Below are positions 7,397-12,906 of a DNA stretch of 12,906 nt, one piece after another. Every line of letters begins with the position of its first letter. The stretch's first letter is position 1. The notes beneath the pieces are model-generated. The model was not told the DNA's origin, searched no databases, and saw only the letters and a program-made list of their open reading frames with translations. The translations under genes and the position numbers were made by a program. The stretch covers positions 1-12,906 of the forward strand of contig JAOZNY010000072.1 in assembly GCA_029933565.1 (NCBI GenBank), in the 5' to 3' direction. Source of the stretch: Bacteroidales bacterium. Lineage in GTDB: Bacteria > Bacteroidota > Bacteroidia > Bacteroidales > F082.

Positions 7397-8053
7397 ATGA
7401 TAAATGTTTCAATAATTGATGAATATCCGGTAATTTGTGAAGCCTTAAGTGCTTTAATTAGCAATTCCGATGATATTGAGGTAGTTTCGTGCAACACATC
7501 GGCTGATGAATTTATTGTGGGAATGCAAAAGACTTTGGCACATATTGCTATAATTGTTGTTCACAAGGAAAGACCAAAGATTATTGAAGACATAAAAGTA
7601 TTGATGCAAAGGTTTCCTAAACTCAAAATTCTGGTGCTTTCGCTAAAAGGAAATGAGTTGTTTACATTGAAACTGATAAAAGTTGGCGCAAAGGGGCATC
7701 TTAGCAGCGATACTGGAAGGTCGGAAATTTTAGAAGCCATTTATACTTTGAGAAATGGCTATGAATTTTATGCAAAAACAATAACCAACTTATTACTTAA
7801 TTCATTTTTAAATAGCGATAATTCCAATAAAAAGGAAAAGGAAAAACTTCAAAAAGAACTCTCCAATAGGGAGATGGAGGTGCTTAAACTTTTTGCCGAA
7901 GGAATGAGCAACCGTCAAATTGCTGATAAACTTTTCATTAGTGTGCGTACCGTTGAAACCCACAAAACCAACATAATGAAAAAGATAAATATAAAAACTA
8001 CCGTCGATCTGGTTAAATTTGCCATAAAGAATAATATTATTGAGTTGGATTAA
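7397..8053 (+). CDS. NarL/FixJ-type LuxR-family transcriptional regulator with a degenerate receiver
   Basis: This 218-residue protein has an N-terminal receiver fold (about 1-125) and a C-terminal LuxR helix-turn-helix (156-215). Typical HTH motifs are LSNREMEVL (156-164), GMSNRQIADKLFISVRTVETH (169-189) and a trailing NIMKKI. The DNA-binding half looks fully functional. In the receiver, Asp8-Glu9 of the acidic pocket and Ser82 remain. The phosphoacceptor position, placed by alignment to Pro60 of the usual DxxMP loop, is His56. The conserved Lys of the GxxGYLLKD motif is replaced by Ser104. It should therefore not be phosphorylated in the normal way, and may act through constitutive dimerisation or a protein partner. 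An in-frame TAA at 7388-7390 fixes ATG 7397. It is divergent from the receiver/ATP-grasp gene and is followed after one base by a glycosyltransferase gene. Confidence 0.88.
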   Translation: MINVSIIDEYPVICEALSALISNSDDIEVVSCNTSADEFIVGMQKTLAHIAIIVVHKERPKIIEDIKVLMQRFPKLKILVLSLKGNELFTLKLIKVGAKGHLSSDTGRSEILEAIYTLRNGYEFYAKTITNLLLNSFLNSDNSNKKEKEKLQKELSNREMEVLKLFAEGMSNRQIADKLFISVRTVETHKTNIMKKINIKTTVDLVKFAIKNNIIELD

Positions 8054-8054
8054 A

Positions 8055-9470
8055 ATGCAGACTAACTTTTTTGATAAATCTATTTTCAAAGATATCAGGT
8101 TTTGGATATTTGTTTTTGCAATTATCCGGCTTTATGGAATAACAAATCCTCCTCTCGAAGTTGCTCACAACTGGCGCCAGACTACAGTAACAATGGTAGC
8201 CAGAAATTTCTGCGAGATTGATAATAATATTTTTTACCCCCGAATAGATATTGCCGGCGAGAAAACTGGAATAACCGGCATGGAATTTCCAATATTTAAT
8301 TATCTTATTTATCTGTTATCCTTGCTGTTTGGTTACCAGCATTGGTATGGTAGATTGATAAACCTTTTTGTTTCAAGTTTTGGCATTTACTTTTTTTACA
8401 AACTTGTTGTTAAGTATTTTAAACCCAGTATTGCATTTAATGCAGCCTTAATACTTATTGTTTCGTTTTGGTTTTCCTATTCCAGAAAAATTATGCCTGA
8501 TACTTTTGCATCCTCACTTATAATTATTTCACTGTATTTTGGCTCAAATTATCTCGACAAAAAACCAAATATTCAAAATCTATTGCTTTACTTTCTATTT
8601 GGTGTTATGGGTATTTTGTCAAAATTGCCGGTTGGTTACATTTGGATATTATACTTAATTTGGTTTGTTAGGCCTGGAATAAAACTATCCCATAAACTAG
8701 TATTTGCTTTTTCAAGTTTACTGATTTTTGCCCCGGTGTATTATTGGTATTTTGTTTGGACTCCTTATTTAGTTGAAGAATTTGGATTTTGGCATTTTTT
8801 CATGGGAAAATCAATCTCACAAGGTTTTTCAGAAACTATTACTTTTTTGCCCAGAGTTTTAAATCATTTTTATGAAACGGCAATAAGATATGTGGCATTT
8901 ATTATCCTGATTGCAGGATTGCTGTTTGCCATTGTAAAAAAAGAAAAACTGATTTTGGCCATTTTCTTTCTCAGTTTTTTTGCATTTTCTGTAATAGTTT
9001 TAAAATCGGGTCGCACCTTTGCATTTCACTCTTACTATGTTCTCCCATTTATTCCGGTAATGGCTTTGATGGCTGCATTTGGATTGGAGCAGATAAAAAA
9101 CAGAAAAATTGTAACTGTTATTTTATTTTTAATTGTGGTTGAAGGCTTGTTGAATCAATGGAACGATTTTGTAATAAAACCAAACGAGAAAGCATTAATA
9201 CAATTGGAAAAAGATTTTGATAAATTCTCAGAATCAAGCGATTTAATAGTGATAAATAGTGGCGAATATCCCACGCCAATGTATTTTACACACCGAAAAG
9301 GATGGGTGGCTACTAATGAGAAAATTATGGATACCGCTTATCTTAATTATTTACAAAGTCAGGATTGTAAGTATGCTTTAATTCTTAAAAAAACATTTGG
9401 GTCGAATATCAATTTAAAAAGGGAAATTATTCTTGAAAATCCTGATTACAAAGTTTATAAACTAAAATAG
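8055..9470 (+). CDS. GT39-type integral membrane glycosyltransferase (ArnT/PMT-like GT-C fold)
   Basis: This 471-residue polytopic protein has about 12 hydrophobic segments (roughly 14-28, 82-93, 102-118, 128-141, 152-166, 176-188, 194-206, 214-233, 278-294, 299-316, 325-343, 351-365) and a soluble C-terminal tail (366-471). The first outer loop carries HNWRQTTVTMVARNF (38-52), then FYPRID, then MEFPIF and HWYGRL (96-101). This is the signature order of bacterial GT39-like enzymes, which move sugars from polyprenyl-phosphate donors on the outer face of the inner membrane. Glu35 is a candidate loop acid. The acceptor is unknown. ATG 8055 is preferred over an in-frame TTG at 8040, because it lies one base after the regulator's TAA (TAAAATG) and leads into the first membrane segment. 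Co-transcription with the regulator is likely. The stop lies 6 bp from the convergent obgE stop. Confidence 0.8.
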   Translation: MQTNFFDKSIFKDIRFWIFVFAIIRLYGITNPPLEVAHNWRQTTVTMVARNFCEIDNNIFYPRIDIAGEKTGITGMEFPIFNYLIYLLSLLFGYQHWYGRLINLFVSSFGIYFFYKLVVKYFKPSIAFNAALILIVSFWFSYSRKIMPDTFASSLIIISLYFGSNYLDKKPNIQNLLLYFLFGVMGILSKLPVGYIWILYLIWFVRPGIKLSHKLVFAFSSLLIFAPVYYWYFVWTPYLVEEFGFWHFFMGKSISQGFSETITFLPRVLNHFYETAIRYVAFIILIAGLLFAIVKKEKLILAIFFLSFFAFSVIVLKSGRTFAFHSYYVLPFIPVMALMAAFGLEQIKNRKIVTVILFLIVVEGLLNQWNDFVIKPNEKALIQLEKDFDKFSESSDLIVINSGEYPTPMYFTHRKGWVATNEKIMDTAYLNYLQSQDCKYALILKKTFGSNINLKREIILENPDYKVYKLK

Positions 9471-9476
9471 TCTCAT

Positions 9477-10466
9477 TTAGAAATTTAGCCCAAGCCAAAT
9501 CATATCCTTTAGTTTGTCAAGGTTTTTTTGAGCTACCGATGAAATAAAAATATGTGGAACATCAGGTAAATCTTTTTCTATTTCCTCAGTAAGTTCATCA
9601 TCGAGCATATCGGATTTTGTAATCGCCAAAATTCGGCTTTTATCCAATAATTGAGGATTGTATTTTTTTAACTCATGCAATAATATGTCATACTCATCTG
9701 AAATATCATCGGAATCAGCCGGAACCATAAATAAGAGCATGGAGTTTCTCTCGATGTGGCGTAAAAACCTAAGACCAAGGCCTTTGCCTTCACTTGCTCC
9801 TTCAATAATACCCGGGATATCGGCCATAACAAACGAGCGGTTATCGCGATAAGAAACTATACCCAGATTAGGGGTAAGCGTTGTAAAAGGATAATCAGCA
9901 ATCTCAGGTTTAGCAGCCGAAACTACTGAAAGCAGTGTTGATTTTCCAGCATTGGGAAGGCCTACAAGGCCAATGTCGGCAAGTATTTTTAGTTCGAAAA
10001 TAATGGCTCCTTCAGCACCATCTTCGCCTGGTTGGGCATAATTTGGCGTTTGGTTTACTGAGTTCTTAAAATGGTCGTTTCCCAATCCTCCCCTACCACC
10101 TTTTAGCAGAGTCATTGTTTGGCCATCCTCAGTAATTTCGCCAATAAATTCATTAGTTTCCAGATCGCGAGCAATAGTTCCCAACGGAACTTCAATAATT
10201 ATATCCTTGCCACTTGCACCTGTACTTAATTGTTTTCCGCCCGACTTGCCATGTTCGGCACGTAAATGTCTGGTGTACCGCAAATGTAGTAAGGTCCACA
10301 TTTGAGTATTTCCTCTCATAATTATGTCGCCACCTTTGCCACCGTCACCACCATCGGGGCCACCTTTGGGGATGTATTTTTCGCGGCGAAAATGCATTGA
10401 ACCTGCGCCTCCTTTACCTGAAGCACAAAAAATCCTTACGTGGTCAACAAAATTGGAACTAGCCAT
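9477..10466 (-). CDS. obgE: Obg-family GTPase (ObgE/CgtA)
   Basis: This 329-residue essential-type GTPase acts in late 50S ribosome assembly and stress control. The N-terminal Obg domain (1-158) is rich in glycine, with GKGGAGSMHFRREKYIPKGG (17-36) and GPDGGDGGKGGD (36-47). The G domain follows, with P-loop GLPNAGKS (169-176), switch I DYPFTTLTPNLG (191-202), G3 DIPG (216-219), G4 as TKSD (283-286) rather than NKxD, and G5 SSVA (309-312). The protein ends right after the G domain, so the C-terminal OCT domain of some relatives is missing, which is common in Bacteroidota. No adk gene is seen next to it. It appears monocistronic. The stop is 6 bp from the convergent glycosyltransferase stop, with no terminator between. 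Confidence 0.96.
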   Translation of the reverse strand: MASSNFVDHVRIFCASGKGGAGSMHFRREKYIPKGGPDGGDGGKGGDIIMRGNTQMWTLLHLRYTRHLRAEHGKSGGKQLSTGASGKDIIIEVPLGTIARDLETNEFIGEITEDGQTMTLLKGGRGGLGNDHFKNSVNQTPNYAQPGEDGAEGAIIFELKILADIGLVGLPNAGKSTLLSVVSAAKPEIADYPFTTLTPNLGIVSYRDNRSFVMADIPGIIEGASEGKGLGLRFLRHIERNSMLLFMVPADSDDISDEYDILLHELKKYNPQLLDKSRILAITKSDMLDDELTEEIEKDLPDVPHIFISSVAQKNLDKLKDMIWLGLNF

Positions 10467-10488
10467 AAACTAAGTGGTTTTTGTTTTG

Positions 10489-10496
10489 CAAAAGTA
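10489..10496 (-). promoter_or_regulatory. Candidate -7 promoter element for obgE
   Basis: The minus strand reads TACTTTTG, a full TAnnTTTG match, 22 bp before the obgE ATG, implying a leader of under 20 nt. A clear -33 element is not visible. Confidence 0.5.
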
Positions 10497-10604
10497 GTAC
10501 TCTTTTTAGATACTTTAAAATGCTGTAAAATATGCTTAATATTAGGTTTACTTGCTTCAGGTTTGAGGGTGGAAATAAGGGGTGTTGCGCTACATTAAAC
10601 GAGG

Positions 10605-10775
10605 ATGAAAAACAATAAAGAAAATGTATTTAAGAATGCTTATCAATCCATTTTGAGAAATGACAAATACTACAAAGTAGATAATTCAGGTAAATTAGTT
10701 AATTTTGTAGAAAATATGAAAAATGGAACAACTGATATCAATAAACTATCCGGAATCTTTAGCATTTTCACTTAA
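10605..10775 (+). CDS. Possible small ORF (56 codons) upstream of the toxin-antitoxin pair, uncertain
   Basis: An ATG at 10605 opens 56 codons ending at TAA 10773-10775. The predicted peptide is Lys/Asn-rich (starting MKNNKENVFKNAYQ) and soluble, with no recognised domain. It overlaps the UPF0175 gene by 53 bp in another frame. GAGG lies directly against the ATG, too close to be a normal ribosome binding site. It may be a leader ORF, the remnant of an older gene, or chance in A/T-rich DNA. A promoter-like TAATTTTG lies inside it, which argues that the downstream pair is transcribed separately. Confidence 0.22.
   Translation: MKNNKENVFKNAYQSILRNDKYYKVDNSGKLVNFVENMKNGTTDINKLSGIFSIFT
10700..10707 (+). 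promoter_or_regulatory. Candidate -7 promoter element for the UPF0175/PIN pair
   Basis: TAATTTTG is a full TAnnTTTG match 15 bp before the UPF0175 ATG, predicting a leader of about 10 nt. A short imperfect operator-like palindrome, CTAC-AAA-GTAG (10670-10680), lies between the -7 and -33 regions, where an autoregulating antitoxin might bind. No good -33 is seen. Confidence 0.4.
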
Positions 10776-10980
10776 AATGGAGAATCAAGAATTTAAAAGT
10801 GAAATGAAAATAATATCTCTGATAAAACTATACGAGTTGGGTAAAATATCCTCGGGACTTGCTGCAAAATTATTAAACATGAACCGTATTGACTTTCTTG
10901 AATTACTTGAAAAATATAATGTTTCGTATTTTCATAAAGGTCTTGAGAATGAAATAGAATCAGACTTGTCGAATGCGTAA
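10723..10980 (+). CDS. UPF0175-family protein, probable antitoxin
   Basis: This 85-residue protein matches the UPF0175 family. The N-terminal ISINYPESLAFSLKM (5-19) is followed by a helix-turn-helix-like core, LYELGKISSGLAAKLLNM (36-53) and RIDFLELLEKYNVSYF (55-70). The length is normal for the family. UPF0175 genes are often found directly upstream of PIN-domain genes and are regarded as predicted antitoxins. Here the gene overlaps the next one by 8 bp (ATGCGTAA), so the two are probably translationally coupled. An in-frame TGA at 10717-10719 fixes the earliest ATG at 10723. It would both neutralise the PIN-like partner and repress its own promoter; that role is inferred from family and context. 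Confidence 0.75.
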   Translation: MEQLISINYPESLAFSLKMENQEFKSEMKIISLIKLYELGKISSGLAAKLLNMNRIDFLELLEKYNVSYFHKGLENEIESDLSNA

Positions 10981-11455
10981 AATAATATGCAATACAACCC
11001 CAATTATAGCTTTACTTAAAGTTGATAAACTCAACCTTCTTAAAGAATTATACGAGAAAGTAATTGTTCCAACAGCAGTATATTTAGAAATTGAAAACGG
11101 TAAAGAAAAACCATATTATAAAGATCTAACTCAAATTGATTGGATTGAAATTCAAGAAATCAGAAATCCTGATTCACGAGCTTATTTCCTTGACTTAGAT
11201 GATGGAGAAGCCGAAGTACTGATTCTTGCCAAAGAAATAAATGCCGATTTGGTAATTATGGACGAAATAATGGGGAGAAGATACTCGAAACAACTTGGGT
11301 ATAATTTAACAGGAACAATTGGTATCCTATTAAAATCAAAGGAAAATGGATTAATGATATCAATAAAAGACTTATTGACAGAACTTATTAAAAAAGGTAC
11401 TTGGCTAAATCCAAAATTAGTTGCGAAAGCAATTAAACTCGCAAATGAAGAGTAA
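10973..11455 (+). CDS. DUF3368 PIN-domain-like protein, probable toxin
   Basis: This 160-residue protein is of the DUF3368 family, a PIN-like nuclease fold. The N-terminal strand ICNTTPIIALLKVDKL (5-20) has Asn7 where classical PIN nucleases have the first catalytic Asp. VPTAVYLEIE (32-41) supplies Glu39, LDLDDGEAEVLILAKE (73-88) supplies Asp77 and Glu79, and LVIMDE (93-98) supplies Asp97. GTIGILLKSKENGLM (114-128) is a family signature. It probably cleaves RNA when not bound by the upstream UPF0175 protein. Activity is uncertain because the first acid is Asn, although this is usual in DUF3368. The pair lies between obgE and tilS like a small accessory cassette, with no visible repeats or integrase. 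The stop lies 19 bp from the convergent tilS stop. Confidence 0.75.
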   Translation: MRKIICNTTPIIALLKVDKLNLLKELYEKVIVPTAVYLEIENGKEKPYYKDLTQIDWIEIQEIRNPDSRAYFLDLDDGEAEVLILAKEINADLVIMDEIMGRRYSKQLGYNLTGTIGILLKSKENGLMISIKDLLTELIKKGTWLNPKLVAKAIKLANEE

Positions 11456-11474
11456 TAAAAATGTGTGACGACAA

Positions 11475-12812
11475 TTAAGAATCCTTCCTGAAGTTAATAT
11501 TCAGCACTTTTTTACTGCTAGCCTCAAGTTTGAATAAATCAGAAGTTCTCATTCCAACAACCCAAATAATCTTATCACCTGAGACCAATAGCCATGTATT
11601 TTCCTTTTCAAGGAGATTTAGTTTTTCATCGATAAAATAATCACTTAAAAGTTTGCTTCCCTTCATTCCAAAGGGATGGAAGCGATCGCCTTTTTTCCAT
11701 CTTCGTAGCCTTAAAGGGAAACTAAGTTTATCAAAGTCAAAATGGGCAATGTTTTTTTTCTTTTCAATTTTGAAATCAGCATTGTTTTCCACAATTGAAA
11801 AAGTCAGTTTTATGGGTTGCTTAATTTCTTTTTCCCCTTGCTTGATTACGTATTCCTGATTATCTAGTATTTCTGAAATGGAGTTTAAAAATAGTTTATC
11901 CCTATCGGTAATAAGTCGGTGGGTGGATGAAAAAAACTGTTTACCCGATTTATTTTGCTCAATCGCGCTTGTAATTTCATCAGTCAGTCCCCGAACAAAA
12001 CCAAAAGGTTTTAAAAGATAATAAAGCCATGCTCCCAATGGTCTCAGTTTGAGTAAGCCATTTTTGTCAATCGCAATTTGTTGGCCTTGCTTTTCCAAAA
12101 TAGTTTTGCGTTTTTCATCCAGCATTTGCTCAAAAAGCATTCGATCCTGTGCAAGGTGATCCATGCTTTTCTGCATTTCTGCATCAGAGTTAGCAAGCAC
12201 CTTTTTTAATGTTGGAATTAATTTATGTCTTAAATTATTGCGCAAATATTTATTCGATTTGTTTGATGAGTCTTCTCTAAAGTCAATATTATTTTCAATG
12301 GCATATTCCTCAATCTGATTTCGGGAGGCAAACATCAATGGCCTGACAATTCTGGCATTCTTAACAGGAATTCCTTTTAACCCACCAAGTCCTGAGCCAC
12401 GTGAAAAATTGATAAAGAATGTTTCAAGATTATCGTCAAAGTGGTGTGCAACAGCAAGTTTGTTAAATCCATTTTCTGTTAAAATCTTCTCGAACCACTT
12501 ATACCGCAACTCTCTTGCCGACTCCTGAATTGAAAGTTTATTAGTTTTTGCATACTCAGCCGCATTGCAGGTTTTTACAAATGTTTTTAAATTATAATTT
12601 TTGCCAAGGGTTTTCACGAACTCTTCATCTTCATCCGATTCATTTCCCCTCAATTGGAAATTACAATGTGCTATGCTAATCGAAAAGTTGGTTTTAAAAA
12701 GTAAATCCAATAAAACAACAGAGTCGAGGCCACCGCTAACAGCAATAAGAATACTATCATTCTTGCTGAATAGCCCATTGTTTGAAATGTATTTTAAAAA
12801 CTTCTGTTTCAC
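11475..12812 (-). CDS. tilS: tRNA(Ile)-lysidine synthase
   Basis: This 445-residue N-type ATP pyrophosphatase attaches lysine to C34 of the CAU-anticodon tRNA(Ile), so that it reads AUA. The PP-loop is IAVSGGLDS (23-31), followed by AHCNFQLRGNES (48-59), SIQESARELRYKWF (94-107), and AVAHHFDDNLETFFINFSRG (120-139). The C-terminal tRNA-binding domain holds LRRWKKGDRFHPFGMKGSK (369-387) and LLSDYFIDEK. The length fits the family. The start is GTG at 12810-12812: no ATG, GTG or TTG lies between it and the PP-loop in frame, and upstream an in-frame TAA comes four codons earlier. No partner gene on this strand is visible, and it ends facing the PIN-like gene. Confidence 0.95.
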   Translation of the reverse strand: MKQKFLKYISNNGLFSKNDSILIAVSGGLDSVVLLDLLFKTNFSISIAHCNFQLRGNESDEDEEFVKTLGKNYNLKTFVKTCNAAEYAKTNKLSIQESARELRYKWFEKILTENGFNKLAVAHHFDDNLETFFINFSRGSGLGGLKGIPVKNARIVRPLMFASRNQIEEYAIENNIDFREDSSNKSNKYLRNNLRHKLIPTLKKVLANSDAEMQKSMDHLAQDRMLFEQMLDEKRKTILEKQGQQIAIDKNGLLKLRPLGAWLYYLLKPFGFVRGLTDEITSAIEQNKSGKQFFSSTHRLITDRDKLFLNSISEILDNQEYVIKQGEKEIKQPIKLTFSIVENNADFKIEKKKNIAHFDFDKLSFPLRLRRWKKGDRFHPFGMKGSKLLSDYFIDEKLNLLEKENTWLLVSGDKIIWVVGMRTSDLFKLEASSKKVLNINFRKDS

Positions 12813-12816
12813 ACTA

Positions 12817-12824
12817 CAAAATTA
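12817..12824 (-). promoter_or_regulatory. Candidate -7 promoter element immediately upstream of tilS
   Basis: The minus strand reads TAATTTTG, a full TAnnTTTG match, only 4 bp before the GTG start. If used, transcription would begin at or next to the start codon, giving a leaderless or nearly leaderless mRNA. The remaining bases to the right edge (12825-12906) are A/T-rich and hold no recognisable gene or strong structure. Confidence 0.4.
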
Positions 12825-12906
12825 TTCAAATAAATTAAAGGGCTTATTTATTAATTAACATTTATTGTAAGATGCAATAGGCGAATAATTTCATTTTAGT
12901 TTATTT

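Noticed and set aside
8040..8054. TTG start for the glycosyltransferase
   Set aside because: It adds only five residues overlapping the regulator gene. ATG 8055 is a better start, with a one-base junction.
7808..8089. 93-codon minus-strand ORF opposite the HTH region
   Set aside because: It is antisense to a clear LuxR-type coding region and has no recognisable domain.
9477..10466. Truncated Obg protein (no OCT domain) as a broken gene
   Set aside because: Obg without OCT is normal in Bacteroidota, and all G motifs are present. TKSD for NKxD also appears in this group.
10670..10680. CTAC-AAA-GTAG as a firm toxin-antitoxin operator
   Set aside because: Four-bp arms are common by chance in A/T-rich DNA, so it is mentioned only with the promoter.
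12601..12858. 85-codon plus-strand ORF at the right edge
   Set aside because: It is antisense to the conserved PP-loop part of tilS, with low-complexity Ser/Asn-rich content.

Overview
The window looks like chromosomal DNA from an anaerobic or facultative member of the Bacteroidota, probably Bacteroidales/Marinilabiliales-like. The evidence is low GC, genes with no Shine-Dalgarno sequence, repeated matches to the Bacteroidota -7 promoter element TAnnTTTG just upstream of genes, an Obg GTPase without the C-terminal OCT domain, and protein families typical of that phylum. No rRNA, tRNA, CRISPR array or insertion sequence was seen. The species cannot be named from this stretch.

Left part (1-3660). 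A three-gene minus-strand operon encodes an NfnAB-like pair, namely a FAD/[2Fe-2S]/NAD-binding subunit and a GltA-like FAD/[4Fe-4S] subunit joined by a TAATG overlap. A dihydroorotate-dehydrogenase-like FMN protein follows. It lacks the usual active-site Cys/Ser, so it is probably not the pyrimidine enzyme. The operon seems to start at a TAnnTTTG promoter with a 7-bp inverted repeat over its upstream part (3616-3658). It ends in a composite palindromic intergenic repeat that reaches the last stop codon, followed by a rho-independent terminator (62-105).

Middle (3819-9470). This is a divergent regulatory locus. On the minus strand is an 1130-residue protein with a GAF-like segment, a degenerate receiver, an intact-looking receiver and a PEP-synthase-type ATP-grasp domain, but without the phosphohistidine and PEP-binding domains of real PEP synthase. 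On the plus strand is a NarL/LuxR-type regulator whose receiver has lost the phosphoacceptor Asp and conserved Lys, followed after one base by a GT39-type membrane glycosyltransferase. The 185-bp gap between the divergent genes holds two perfect palindromes and promoter-like elements. This is the most unusual part of the window, and a shared signalling role is inference only.

Right part (9477-12906). obgE (minus) ends 6 bp from the glycosyltransferase stop. Between obgE and tilS lies a plus-strand toxin-antitoxin-type pair, a UPF0175 protein and a DUF3368 PIN-like protein overlapping by 8 bp. A possible 56-codon ORF in another frame precedes it. tilS (minus) starts at GTG with a perfect TAnnTTTG match only 4 bp upstream, which suggests a leaderless or nearly leaderless transcript. 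The last ~80 bp hold nothing recognisable.
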